Below are positions 33,655 through 42,512 of a DNA stretch of 64,000 nucleotides, in pieces. Under the pieces are notes generated by a model. It had not been told where the DNA came from and ran no database searches. It saw only the letters and a program-made list of their open reading frames with translations. This DNA comes from CAVUWL01 sp963787415 (GTDB lineage: Bacteria; Actinomycetota; Thermoleophilia; Solirubrobacterales; 70-9): assembly GCA_963787415.1 (NCBI GenBank), contig CAWBCO010000002.1:434001-498000 (forward strand), given 5' to 3'. The stretch's first letter is position 1, and each line of letters starts with the position of its first letter. Both the position numbers and the translations under genes were made by a program.

Positions 33655-34345
33655 GGACTCCCCTGCTGGGATTCACCCCGCCCGGGCGGCAGCGGGCGGG
33701 CGTTGGCTCAGCACCAGCTCCAGCAGACTTGCAAAAATTCGAGTGGCCAAAGCTCTGCCGCTGGTTCCGCGAAAAGGACGGCAAGTCAATCGATGCGACG
33801 CTCACCAAGCGGCGCCGCAGCGACCCTGGTTGGATCTTGAGGCCTAGCTCGACGGAATCAGGCCATGATTACTGCGGGAAATCGGTGGTTCCGCTCCCAC
33901 AGCGACAGATCCTCACCTACGGCCCACCATAGGGTCGAAAACCGGTTCATGGGCTGTGCCCTCGGACCCGGCTCCCACCTCTCATTAACTCGAGTACGCA
34001 GCAGCTTTAGCCGGGTTCCTCTGCCGCGGTGGCGCGCTGGATTGGGCGTGCCCTTTGGACCAGCGCGCCCCGCAAGGCCGACTCCAGCGAAAGGCTCCGC
34101 CACCCACGCTAGATTGGGTCTTGATGACGACAAACGCCCAGGGGGAGGTAGTGCGTGAGACGACAGGTGACTGAATCGGCTGGGTGTGTGCTGGACCGAC
34201 CTCGCTCTCTTGCTCCGGGACTGGATCGTTCCTGCAGCCCATCAAGTGCAAAGATTTGCTGTCAAACTTTTGCCAAAAGGCGTCGGCGCTGCGGTTTGGA
34301 CCAATCGCGCGCTGCGCAGTTCTAGATCCCGGGTAGGGGGAGATC
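33655..34345. other. 691-nt intergenic region with one strong inverted repeat
   Basis: No convincing gene is present. A 67-residue frame at 33729-33932 (EWPKLCRWFREKDGKSIDATL) and a 16-residue frame at 34124-34174 are open, but neither has family similarity or good codon evidence. The main structure is a perfect 10-bp inverted repeat, GGCGCGCTGG at 34031-34040 and its complement at 34060-34069, with a 19-nt loop. The region ends with GGGGGAGATC before the transketolase ATG. Confidence 0.5.
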
Positions 34346-36190
34346 ATGGAGCGAAACGGAGATTTTCGGCGCGAGCTCGGCCAGCAGTTTCGAGTAGATT
34401 CGGTACGGGCCAGCGACGCCGCGGGCTCAGGTCACCCCACCTCCTCGATGTCTGCGGCCGATTTGCTTGCGGTTTTGCTCGATGGACACCTGCGGCTCGA
34501 TTTCTCCCAGCCAACTGACCCGCGAAATGACCATCTTGTCTTCTCCAAGGGCCACGCATCGCCGCTTTACTACTCGGTGCTGAAAGCGACCGGAGCGATC
34601 GATGATGAGGAGTTGCTCACCTTTCGCAAGCTCGACAGCCGCCTCGAAGGGCACCCGACTCCGATCCTCCCCTGGGTCGACGTCGCGACCGGCTCACTCG
34701 GTCAGGGACTTCCGATCGGCGTCGGCATCGCCCTGGCGGCGCGCCAACTCGATCATCTCCCCTGCCGGGTTTGGGTCCTATGCGGTGACAGCGAGATGGC
34801 CGAGGGCTCGATCTGGGAGGCATTTGAGCACGCCTCATACGAGGGGCTGTCAAATCTGATTGCAATCGTCGACGTCAACCGACTCGGACAGAGCGGCGAG
34901 ACGATGCACGGCTGGGACCTTTCCTCCTACACCAGTCGAGCTCGTGCGTTTGGTTGGGAGGCGATCGAGATCGATGGCCACAACATTGCGGAAATTGAGA
35001 GTGCCTACGCTGCCGCTGAAAGCAGTGACCTTCCCACCGCGATAATCGCACGCACGAGGAAGGGAAAGGGCGTATCGGCAGTCGAGGATCAGCCGGGAAA
35101 GCACGGCAAACCGCTCGATGATCCCGAGGGGGCAATCGCCGAGCTGGGCGGCTTCCGCAATCTCAGGGTCGAAGTGAGACATCCCGATGGCGAGATACAG
35201 CCTCGAGGAATGGAACAGCTTTCGCAGGACCGGCCACGGTGGGAGCGGGATGAGAGAGTTGCAACTCGCAAAGGCTACGGGGAGGGCCTGGTTGCCCTGG
35301 GCGATCACCGCGCAGATGTTGTTGTACTCGATGGGGAGGTTTCGAACTCAACCTACAGCGAGGCTTTCCGCGACGCCCATCCCGGACGTTATTTCGAGAT
35401 GTATATCGCCGAGCAGCAACTGGTAGCCGCCGCAATCGGAATGCAAGTTCGCGGCTGGCGACCGTTTGCCTCGACCTTTGCGGCCTTCCTCACTCGCGCC
35501 CATGACTTCATCAGGATGGCTGCCGTCAGTCGTGCCGATATTTGCCTCTGCGGCTCCCACGCCGGTGTCTCAATAGGTGAGGATGGCCCTTCTCAGATGG
35601 GCCTGGAGGATCTGGCGATGCTGCGCGCCGTGCATGGAAGCACCGTGCTTTATCCCTGTGATGCCAACCAGGCAATGGACTTGGTTGGACGCATGGCTGA
35701 CCGCGAGGGGATCGTATACTTGCGAACCCATCGCGGAGCAACGCCAGTGATCTATGACCCTGGCGAGAAGTTTGAGATCGGCGGTAGTCGCGTCGTCCTA
35801 GACGGCGAGGACGTTACGTTAATCGGTGCAGGGATCACGCTGCACGAAGCGCTGGTCGCCGCCGAGCACCTTGCAACCGAGGGCATAAGCGCACGGGTCA
35901 TCGATCTCTACTCGGTCAAGCCGATCGACTCGGCCGCCCTGATTCGTGCCGCTGATGAGACTGCCGCCATCCTCACCGTGGAGGACCACTACCGAGCAGG
36001 TGGCATCGGTGAGGCGGTGCTCACGACGCTGGCGGCTCACGGTGCATCAATTAGGGTCAGGTCGCTAGCCGTGGAGGAGATGCCTGGTTCGGGAACGCCG
36101 GAGGAGTTACTGCGAAAGGCCGAGATCGATGCCGAGGCGATCGTTACAGCGACCCGTGAGTTGATCCGGACTACAGCTCGCACCTCATAA
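34346..36190 (+). CDS. tkt: Transketolase, single-chain, about 614 residues
   Basis: The thiamine-diphosphate enzyme carries the three transketolase domains in one chain. They are AAGSGHPTSSMSAADLLAVLL with the conserved His, the TPP/Mg motif GDSEMAEGSIWEAFEHASYEGLSNLIAIVDVNR, and the pyrimidine-binding part (FEMYIAEQQLVAAAIGMQ, FLTRAHDFIRMAAVSRADICLCGSHAGVSIGEDGPSQMGLEDLAMLRA). The C-terminal domain ends the chain. Length and motifs resemble the shorter transketolase branch (animal-like and archaeal split forms) rather than the about 665-residue enterobacterial type. It may act in the pentose phosphate pathway or on a special sugar. A GGGGGAG ribosome binding site precedes the ATG. Confidence 0.9.
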   Translation: MERNGDFRRELGQQFRVDSVRASDAAGSGHPTSSMSAADLLAVLLDGHLRLDFSQPTDPRNDHLVFSKGHASPLYYSVLKATGAIDDEELLTFRKLDSRLEGHPTPILPWVDVATGSLGQGLPIGVGIALAARQLDHLPCRVWVLCGDSEMAEGSIWEAFEHASYEGLSNLIAIVDVNRLGQSGETMHGWDLSSYTSRARAFGWEAIEIDGHNIAEIESAYAAAESSDLPTAIIARTRKGKGVSAVEDQPGKHGKPLDDPEGAIAELGGFRNLRVEVRHPDGEIQPRGMEQLSQDRPRWERDERVATRKGYGEGLVALGDHRADVVVLDGEVSNSTYSEAFRDAHPGRYFEMYIAEQQLVAAAIGMQVRGWRPFASTFAAFLTRAHDFIRMAAVSRADICLCGSHAGVSIGEDGPSQMGLEDLAMLRAVHGSTVLYPCDANQAMDLVGRMADREGIVYLRTHRGATPVIYDPGEKFEIGGSRVVLDGEDVTLIGAGITLHEALVAAEHLATEGISARVIDLYSVKPIDSAALIRAADETAAILTVEDHYRAGGIGEAVLTTLAAHGASIRVRSLAVEEMPGSGTPEELLRKAEIDAEAIVTATRELIRTTARTS

Positions 36191-36893
36191 GTCAAGTCCC
36201 CGAGCGGCTTTCTCAACGCTGGCCATGTTAATTCCACATCTGAGTCGTCCTCATCTAGCCGATGGTCGCGAGCTGAGAGAGCTTTTGTGGAATGTGCTGC
36301 CCCAAATGACGTCAGTGTCGCGCCCTTCCGACCTCGATCCGGGCTCTTGGTTTTTACGAGCTCCGGCAAAATGAGCAGGCCCAACCGTGAGGCAAGTCCG
36401 CGGTCGAGCTGGGCGGTTGCACTTTTCGATCGTCACGATCGCAGCGCACCACGCCGCGGTCGTCGGCCTGTTCTCCAAACAGCAAACAGGGCATCGTGCC
36501 TCGGCACCGCCGACGCGCCCGCCGAACATACTGCTGGCGCGGAAGTCTCGAGACCCAGCCTGCTGGAAGCGACAAGAATCGGTCTTCGATTGGCCGGGCT
36601 CGAGACGTTGCATCGGGCGATCATCGCAGCGGAGGTGCACGTCCGGGTCAGCGGGGTAGTAACCCAAACAGGAAAGTGCCCCCGCCCGTCGCTCCGCCCT
36701 CAAGCGCCGTCTCACAAGTTGTTAAGGAAATTACACTGGGCGCCTACATTATACCCGACACCATGTACGGTGGCCGGGTGGCGAACCCAGACAAAGGAGA
36801 CGATCCGGCTTTCACTTGGGATGATGCGATGCCACTACGATTGACCGCTTCCACAGACCAGAGCTCTCACCACGGCCAGCCTGATCTGCGCTG
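36191..36893. other. 703-nt region without a recognisable gene
   Basis: Several long frames are open on both strands, as expected at this GC content, but none shows protein-like pattern or a good start. A perfect 15-bp palindrome, CGATCGT-C-ACGATCG, lies at 36427-36441. The last about 100 nt may carry the promoter of the cyclase gene. The sequence could be a decayed gene that can no longer be identified. Confidence 0.5.
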
Positions 36894-38228
36894 ATGGTCC
36901 CCACAACACGTTACGCGAACAGCGAGGATGCGACGATCGCCTATCAGACGACGGGCGAGGGACCGCTCGATCTGATGTTTATGAACGGCTGGATCTCTCA
37001 AATCGAGCAACTTTGGGAGTCCCCTGCCCTGCGTCGTTTACTGGAGCGTTTGGCGGCGTTCAGCCGCCTTATCCTCTTCGACCGCCGTGGGAGCGGACTT
37101 TCAGACAGCGTCGGTGACTCCTACACCCTTGAGCAGGAGGCACAAGATGCGCTCGCAGTGCTCGATGCCGCAGGGAGCGAGCGAGCAACCCTGCTTACAT
37201 ATGGATTGGGCGGGCCAGTTGGCGCCCTCCTCGCCGCCGATCACCCCGCGCGAATCGAATCCCTGATCATGTATGCGTCCATCGCGCGCACTGCCTGGGC
37301 ACCGGACTACGACTGGGCGATGACGGCCGAGGATCGCACCCAGTGGACCGAAGACACAGTCGCGGCCTGGGGAACCACCGACGGTCCCGGGCTTGCTGTG
37401 CTAGCGCCTTCGATGGTCGATGATCCGCCACTAGCGTCGTGGTTCGCGCGCCTTCAGCGCCTCGCGGCGAGCCCGAGCAAGGCCCGCATCCTCTTAAACG
37501 CCGGGAATGGCCTTGACGTGCGCGATGCGCTGTCCCGCATCCGCGTCCCCACTCTGGTCATGCACCGATCACAGGACAGCGCCTGGGACCCACGCCACTC
37601 GCGCTACCTGGCCGAACATATCCCGGGAGCCCGCTACATCGAACTGGAGGGAATCGACTCCTTCCCGTTTATAGGTGATAGCGATGCGATCATTGAAGAG
37701 ATCGAGGAATTCCTCACCGGGGCACGGGGCGGCGGCGAACTGACGCGGGCACTTCTCACGGTGATGTTCACCGACATCGTCGACGCGACCGCGCGCGCCG
37801 CCGAACTCGGCGATGGCCGCTGGCGCGATCTTCTCGCACGCCACAACGAGGAGGTGCGCAAGGAGCTGCGACGCTTCGAAGGGCGCGAGGTTAAGACGAT
37901 TGGTGACGGTTTCCTGGCGACGTTCAGCGGTCCACCGTCGCATGCGCTTCGCTGTGCCCTGGCGGTTACTAAAGCGGCACGTGAGATCGGGGTCGAGGTA
38001 CGCATCGGCATGCACACCGGCGAGTGCGAGCTGATAGGCGAGGATGTCGGCGGGATGGCGGTCCATATTGCCTCGCGCGTGAGCGACCTTGCCAATGCCA
38101 GTGAGGTGCTTGTCTCAGGGACCGTATATGGAACGGTTGTGGGTGGGCCTTTCACCTTCGACGATCGTGGCCTTTACGAGCTCAAGGGCGTCGCCGGACG
38201 CTGGCCACTTTTCTCCCTCGGCAGCTGA
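36894..38228 (+). CDS. Alpha/beta-hydrolase-like domain fused to class III nucleotide cyclase
   Basis: The 444-residue protein has an alpha/beta-hydrolase domain (about 1-275: RRGSGLSDSVGDSYTLEQEAQD, RVPTLVMHRSQDS) and a class III adenylate/guanylate cyclase domain (about 283-444: LLTVMFTDIVDATARAAELGD, VKTIGDGFLATF, RIGMHTGECEL). The metal Asp residues D294 and D338 are present, so cyclase activity is plausible. In the hydrolase part the nucleophile position of G-x-S-x-G is Gly (TYG104LGG) and the catalytic His position is Ser (GIDS256FPF), so it is probably a ligand-sensing domain. The 3' end overlaps the convergent SprT-like gene by 55 nt. Confidence 0.9.
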   Translation: MVPTTRYANSEDATIAYQTTGEGPLDLMFMNGWISQIEQLWESPALRRLLERLAAFSRLILFDRRGSGLSDSVGDSYTLEQEAQDALAVLDAAGSERATLLTYGLGGPVGALLAADHPARIESLIMYASIARTAWAPDYDWAMTAEDRTQWTEDTVAAWGTTDGPGLAVLAPSMVDDPPLASWFARLQRLAASPSKARILLNAGNGLDVRDALSRIRVPTLVMHRSQDSAWDPRHSRYLAEHIPGARYIELEGIDSFPFIGDSDAIIEEIEEFLTGARGGGELTRALLTVMFTDIVDATARAAELGDGRWRDLLARHNEEVRKELRRFEGREVKTIGDGFLATFSGPPSHALRCALAVTKAAREIGVEVRIGMHTGECELIGEDVGGMAVHIASRVSDLANASEVLVSGTVYGTVVGGPFTFDDRGLYELKGVAGRWPLFSLGS

Positions 38229-38662
38229 CCCGTGGGGGATCTTCTGGAGTGATGCATTTGCTCAATCGCCTCTGCGTAGACGCCGTGGTGAGTGCTTGAG
38301 GGCGACTGCAATGCGATTCCATAGGCCTCGTTAATCGCTGCGGCCAGAGTGATCTTGAAAATCCGACCATGCCACGCATGAGCTTCAGCGGTGCGACCAA
38401 GGTGAAGATGGACGAGCTCATGAATGAGCGTCTCGAGAACGTCTCCGCGACGGATCCCGGGGTAGGCAGAAACCGATAGGCGAAACTGGTTGGGCACCGC
38501 GAAGCCAAGACGATTTGGTCGCTTACGAGCCCGACGTACGTTAAGCGCTGGCCGCTCCGATGCGAGCCGACCCCCTGCGAACGTCTCCAGCGCTCGCAGT
38601 CGGTCCATCTCTCGCTCAAGTTCAACTCCAGCGACCAGGAAGTAGGACGGATCCTGCTTCAT
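38174..38662 (-). CDS. SprT-like zinc metalloprotease-fold protein
   Basis: The 162-residue protein contains the zincin motif ETLIHELVHLHLG followed by AHAWHGRIFKITLAAAINEAYG, as in SprT/WSS1-like proteins and phage-encoded SprT domains. A role in protein or DNA-protein crosslink turnover is known for relatives but not shown for this small type. Its ATG overlaps the stop of a short upstream frame in an ATGA. The C-terminal 18 codons overlap the end of the cyclase gene on the opposite strand. Confidence 0.78.
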   Translation of the reverse strand: MKQDPSYFLVAGVELEREMDRLRALETFAGGRLASERPALNVRRARKRPNRLGFAVPNQFRLSVSAYPGIRRGDVLETLIHELVHLHLGRTAEAHAWHGRIFKITLAAAINEAYGIALQSPSSTHHGVYAEAIEQMHHSRRSPTGQLPREKSGQRPATPLSS

Positions 38663-38868
38663 CGGAATGAAGACTCGGTGGCTGTTCTTCCCGACCGCCG
38701 GAGGATCCTGAGTGGCATCGGAGCAAAGTCTTCAGCAGGCCGCGGACGGGAAGGGTCGCGCAGATGCCCCAGCCCCATCCCGGTTGCGCAGTAGTCGGCG
38801 ATCACCTTCCCCAAGCCATCGAGCGGCTCTAGCTGCGGGGCCTCAGGCGACTCGAAGGGGAGCGCCAA
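38659..38868 (-). CDS. Short hypothetical protein upstream of SprT-like gene
   Basis: The 69-residue frame starts at TTG and encodes ALPFESPEAPQLEPLDGLGK, IADYCATGMGLGHLRDPSRP, ending TATESSFR. The only support is its position: its stop overlaps the SprT-like ATG (ATGA) and its start is 42 nt from the zinc-ribbon gene upstream on the same strand. No family is recognised and the start is uncertain. Confidence 0.3.
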   Translation of the reverse strand: MALPFESPEAPQLEPLDGLGKVIADYCATGMGLGHLRDPSRPRPAEDFAPMPLRILRRSGRTATESSFR

Positions 38869-38910
38869 TTGGTGAGCTGCGCAAGCCGGCTTCCGTTGGA
38901 ATCATTGGCC

Positions 38911-39261
38911 TTAGGCTACTGCGTTCGTGGCAGAGAAGTCGTGCTGGCAGGACGGGCAGTTAGTAAACGCCCGCTTCACCTTTTCGCCGCAGGCCGGACA
39001 AAGGCGTCTCCTTGGCTTCGACATCAGCCAAATCAGCGAGAGAATGCTGAAGCCGAAGAACCAAAGGCTGCCGAGCACCAAAACGGCGACCCCCATACCG
39101 ACTGTGCTAAAAGTCCCGCAGCTTTGTAGGTACATGTGGGCGTGGCGGACACAGTTCTGAGTAGGATTCGCAGAGCTAATTGCGCGAATGAGCCATGCCC
39201 CCATCAGGGCCGACCAGACAAGGATCGCCCAGGTCATCTTTCGCCAGTAAGGCCTCCGCAT
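38911..39261 (-). CDS. Two-helix membrane protein with C-terminal zinc ribbon
   Basis: The 116-residue product has two transmembrane helices (about 10-28 and 54-77) separated by a short loop with two cysteines. A short cytosolic zinc ribbon follows: RRRLCPACGEKVKRAFTNCPSCQHDF (C-x2-C and C-x2-C). It is similar in plan to the protein at 6858 but without the long tail. Function unknown. Confidence 0.7.
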   Translation of the reverse strand: MRRPYWRKMTWAILVWSALMGAWLIRAISSANPTQNCVRHAHMYLQSCGTFSTVGMGVAVLVLGSLWFFGFSILSLIWLMSKPRRRLCPACGEKVKRAFTNCPSCQHDFSATNAVA

Positions 39262-39442
39262 CGGCTCACATCCTAGGTCGGTAAGACCGCTTGCCCAAGA
39301 AACTTGAGCTAATCGCGTTTTTTGTCCAGATAGTGAGCGACGCTCAATTCATATGGGCAGTGAGTCCCACTTGGCGATCCTTTGAGTACCTTTCGCCATT
39401 ACCCAGATGGAACCTAGCTAGAAGAGCTCTCGGCTAATTAAG

Positions 39443-39515
39443 GGTGGACGACGGGACTCGAACCCGCGACCGCCTGGACCACAACCAGGAGCTCTACCAA
39501 CTGAGCTACGTCCAC
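39443..39515 (-). tRNA. tRNA-His (GTG anticodon)
   Basis: The minus strand folds into a full cloverleaf. The acceptor arm is GTGGACG with CGTCCAC, the D arm contains AGCTCAGTTGGTAGAGC, the anticodon arm is CTGGT-TGTGGT-CCAG with anticodon GTG, and the T arm is GCGGGTTCGAACCCGT. The discriminator is C73 and the genomic base before position 1 is G, fitting the extra G-1:C73 pair of tRNA-His. CCA is not encoded. Nothing else is evident between 39262 and 39565. Confidence 0.95.
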
Positions 39516-39565
39516 CGCGCAGCTCCAATCTAACTGCAACGGAGGCCGAAAGGCGATGCGGGCTA

Positions 39566-40459
39566 CTACTCACCCGCATTGAACTCCCAGATCGCGATCC
39601 CGAGCATGATCAGCCCGAGGATCAGGACGGTCGCAACCTCAAGCAGCGCGGGCACGGTCCAGCCAAACCAGGTGATTCCTGGATCAAGAGCCTGTTTTGC
39701 CGCTTCACTGAGCGCGAGGTGGCTGAAAATCAGGCTCCGCATCGGGGCAACCGCATATGTGAGGGGATCGATTCGGTTGAGGAACGCGAGCCAGCCGGGC
39801 AGGTTGGTGACGGGGAACAGTGCGCCGGAAATGAAGAACATCGGCATGATTACCATCTGCATCAGGCCCATAAATGACTGCATCTGGGTTACGCGGACTG
39901 CCGCCATGACACCGAAGGCGGTGATGCTGAAGGCGAGCAGCAACTGGAGGAAGAAAATGCCGAGCATCATCAGCGGGTCGTAAGGAACGCCGACAGTCCC
40001 GGCCAAGCAGATCAAGATCACGCCCTGCAGGGCAGCCACGGTCGCTCCCCCAAAGCACTTGCCGATCACGATCGAACTCCGCCTGACCGGCGCCACCATC
40101 ATCTCACGCAGAAATCCGAACTCGCGATCCCAAACAATTGAAGCCGCCGAGAACATCGCTGTAAACATCACCGAGATGCAGAGGATCCCGGGGTAGATGA
40201 ACGTCTTTAGGTTGACACCGTGAGTGCTCGCCGCTGAAAGCTGCTGGAGCCCCGATCCGAGGACAAAGAGAAAAAGCAGGGGTTGGACCAGTGAGGTGAT
40301 CATCCGCATCCGGTCTTTGGAGAAGCGAATCAGCTCCCGGCGCCAGACGATTTTGATCGCCCGCAACTCGCTAGCGAAGCTGCGTACTGGCACCCTGACG
40401 GTGACGACCTCGCGCGGCCTGTCGGTCGCGACGGTCCTCCCCTCGGCCGGAACACTCAA
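39566..40459 (-). CDS. ABC-2 type transporter permease
   Basis: The 297-residue protein has six hydrophobic helices and the ABC-2 signature (REFGFLREMMVAPVRRSSIVIGKCFGGATVAALQG; MFFISGALFPVTNLPGWLAFLNRIDPLTYAVAPMRSLI). These permeases pair with DrrA-like ATPases to export drugs, lipids or polysaccharides. Its start overlaps the ATPase stop by four bases (ATGA), so the two form one exporter. Substrate unknown. Confidence 0.92.
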   Translation of the reverse strand: MSVPAEGRTVATDRPREVVTVRVPVRSFASELRAIKIVWRRELIRFSKDRMRMITSLVQPLLFLFVLGSGLQQLSAASTHGVNLKTFIYPGILCISVMFTAMFSAASIVWDREFGFLREMMVAPVRRSSIVIGKCFGGATVAALQGVILICLAGTVGVPYDPLMMLGIFFLQLLLAFSITAFGVMAAVRVTQMQSFMGLMQMVIMPMFFISGALFPVTNLPGWLAFLNRIDPLTYAVAPMRSLIFSHLALSEAAKQALDPGITWFGWTVPALLEVATVLILGLIMLGIAIWEFNAGE

Positions 40460-41442
40460 CGCCGCGCCCCAGACATCATCTGCATCGCGATCCTATTAGC
40501 CGCTTTGTTCCCAGACTCTTCGGCATCGCGGATCGTCGACCCGGTGTAGGACATGAAAACGTCGTCGAGGGTCGGGCGAGAGAGACTGATCGAGCGAATC
40601 GGAACCCCCAGCTCGGCAAAGAGACGGGGGACGAATTCCTCACCGTCAGGTACTGCAAAAGTGACAGCACCCTCAGAGATCTGCGCCTCGAGTGCAAACC
40701 GCTCGCGGATCGTCGCAATCGCAGTTTCGTCATCCTCCGTCTCGATTCGGATTCGATCGGATCCGACAAGCTCCTTGAGAGCCTTAGGGGAATCAAGCGC
40801 GACGATCTCCCCATGGTCCATGATCGCGATCCGTCCGCAGAACTCCGCCTCATCCATGTAATGGGTTGTCATGAAGATGGTGATCGCCTCGCTATCCTGA
40901 AGCTGTCGGATGTAGCCCCAGATCGAATTGCGCGTCTGCGGATCGAGTCCAATCGTTGGCTCATCGAGAAAAAGCACCCGGGGTGAGTGCATAAGACCGC
41001 GGGCAATCTCTAGACGCCTGCGCATCCCCCCCGAGAAGGTGAGCACCTGGGCCTTGCGCCTTTCCCACAGCCCCACCATCTCCAGAACTTGACGCATCCG
41101 CGGCGCTACAAGCTGCCTCTCGACTCCGTAGAGCTCGGCATGGAGGCGCAGGTTCTGCTCCGCGCTCAGGTAGCCATCGAGAGTCGGGTCCTGGAAGACA
41201 AGGCCAATGTGGCGGCGTACGTCATCGCGCTCGGCGACAACGTCGAAGCCGGCGACGCTAGCGTTCCCACCACTGGGCCTAGTCAGTGTGCAGAGCATGT
41301 TTATGGTCGTCGTCTTACCAGCCCCATTGGGCCCGAGAAAACCGAAAACCTCCCCAGTCACAACCTCAAAGCTGACGCCACGAACGGCTTCGATGTCATC
41401 AAAGGACTTGCTGAGGTTGTCCACCGAGATAGCGGAAGTCAT
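40456..41442 (-). CDS. ABC transporter ATP-binding protein, DrrA-type
   Basis: The 328-residue ATPase has Walker A FLGPNGAGKTTTINML, the Q-loop region GLVFQDPTLDGYLS, signature LTFSGGMRRRLEIARGL, Walker B RVLFLDEPTIGLDPQTR and the H-loop MTTHYMDEAEFCGRIAIMDHG. The C-terminal extension of about 100 residues (IRIETEDDETAIATIRERF) is typical of DrrA/NodI exporters. It is translated together with the permease. Confidence 0.93.
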   Translation of the reverse strand: MTSAISVDNLSKSFDDIEAVRGVSFEVVTGEVFGFLGPNGAGKTTTINMLCTLTRPSGGNASVAGFDVVAERDDVRRHIGLVFQDPTLDGYLSAEQNLRLHAELYGVERQLVAPRMRQVLEMVGLWERRKAQVLTFSGGMRRRLEIARGLMHSPRVLFLDEPTIGLDPQTRNSIWGYIRQLQDSEAITIFMTTHYMDEAEFCGRIAIMDHGEIVALDSPKALKELVGSDRIRIETEDDETAIATIRERFALEAQISEGAVTFAVPDGEEFVPRLFAELGVPIRSISLSRPTLDDVFMSYTGSTIRDAEESGNKAANRIAMQMMSGARR

Positions 41443-41494
41443 TGCGCTTTACAGCCTACGGCCTCACCTGAACAGCCGCCCGCCCACGCATCGC

Positions 41495-42235
41495 CTACCC
41501 AATCCCTGTAGCGCCAGCGATCCCCGACTCGGCAACTAGTTCGGCGAAAGCTCGAAAACCTGGGGTCGAGCGCTGCACTAAATCCTGCTCGGCAGCAGCT
41601 GCAGCGTCCGACAGCGCGACCACCCCGGCGCTGCCAAGCGCCTCGTTCGCCTCCGCCGCCATTTGCGGAACCGAAAGCCAAGCCTCAACGAGCGCCACAT
41701 CGGCCTCCGGGTGAAAGAGAGTCCCCCAAGCACTGCCACAGCGAAAGGCCTGGTTCTCAGTCAGGGCCGAAGAAGCGAGACGTCGGGCGCCCTCCGGCAG
41801 CTCCAAGATGTCGCTGTGCCAATGCAGGACCTCGGTCCGGGGGAAGAGTCCGCCCAGAAGAGGATCGGCTGAATCGAAAATCTCCACTGGCGCGATGCCG
41901 ATCTCGGGCGCCTTCCCTGCCACCACGCGGGCCCCGAGCGCTTGCGCCAGCAGCTGTGCGCCTAGGCATATACCGAGCACTGGAATCTCCCGCCTCACCG
42001 CCTCTGCTAGCCATTCGCGCTCATGTTCCAGAGCCGGATAACGATCAGTCTCATCTGCGTTCATCGGCCCCCCCATCACCAGCGCGCCCGCATACTCCGC
42101 CGGTCCTGGAAGCGAATCGCCCTCTAGAGCGTCGATGATTTTTACCGATAGTGACCCACAGACATCAAGGATCCGATGGGGGCCCTCCCAGGGCGCGTGT
42201 CTGAGCACGAGAAGCGACGGGGCAAGACTCTTCAC
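41495..42235 (-). CDS. Class I glutamine amidotransferase-like protein
   Basis: The 246-residue protein is a stand-alone GATase1 domain resembling the N-terminal part of GMP synthase. It has GALVMGGPMNADETDRYPALEHEREWLAEA, the nucleophile Cys90 in VLGICLGAQLLA, and the His/Glu pair in TLFHPEADVALV. Members of this group hydrolyse glutamine or act as gamma-glutamyl peptidases; the partner here is unknown. It diverges from the repeat-protein gene with only 23 nt between starts. Confidence 0.88.
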   Translation of the reverse strand: MKSLAPSLLVLRHAPWEGPHRILDVCGSLSVKIIDALEGDSLPGPAEYAGALVMGGPMNADETDRYPALEHEREWLAEAVRREIPVLGICLGAQLLAQALGARVVAGKAPEIGIAPVEIFDSADPLLGGLFPRTEVLHWHSDILELPEGARRLASSALTENQAFRCGSAWGTLFHPEADVALVEAWLSVPQMAAEANEALGSAGVVALSDAAAAAEQDLVQRSTPGFRAFAELVAESGIAGATGIG

Positions 42236-42258
42236 CCACGCAGGCTAGTCGCGATAGC

Positions 42259-42510
42259 GTGGAGCGAGTGCTCAAGCGCCTCTCGTTCCATTCCTTCAGC
42301 TCGGAGCTTCGCTCGGCGACGATTACCGGCGCCCATGCCCGTGGGGCTGCCGCGGTTGGCGCCCTTGCCATCGGCGCCGCGGCTGTGGGTGGCTTTGCTA
42401 TCGGCCGGCTGAGCGTCGGCCGACTTGCGGTGCGACATGGATCATTCGCCAGACTGGAGGTCGAGGATCTTGAGATCGGTCGGCTAAAAATCCGAGACCC
42501 CCCGCCATAA
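42259..42510 (+). CDS. Small protein with five-residue repeats
   Basis: The 83-residue protein (GTG start) contains a regular five-residue pattern: AAVGA LAIGA AAVGG FAIGR LSVGR LAVRH, then FARLEVEDLEIGRLKI. The [LFA]-[AS]-[VI]-G-x period resembles pentapeptide-repeat or beta-helix proteins. Similar small proteins occur in actinobacteria without known function. It is 2 nt from the next gene and probably shares its transcript. Confidence 0.62.
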   Translation: MERVLKRLSFHSFSSELRSATITGAHARGAAAVGALAIGAAAVGGFAIGRLSVGRLAVRHGSFARLEVEDLEIGRLKIRDPPP

Positions 42511-42512
42511 GA

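Noticed and set aside
33729..33932. 67-residue plus-strand frame EWPKLCRWFREKDGKSIDATL
   Set aside because: No start context, no family similarity and no operon position; could be a relic, but evidence is too weak.
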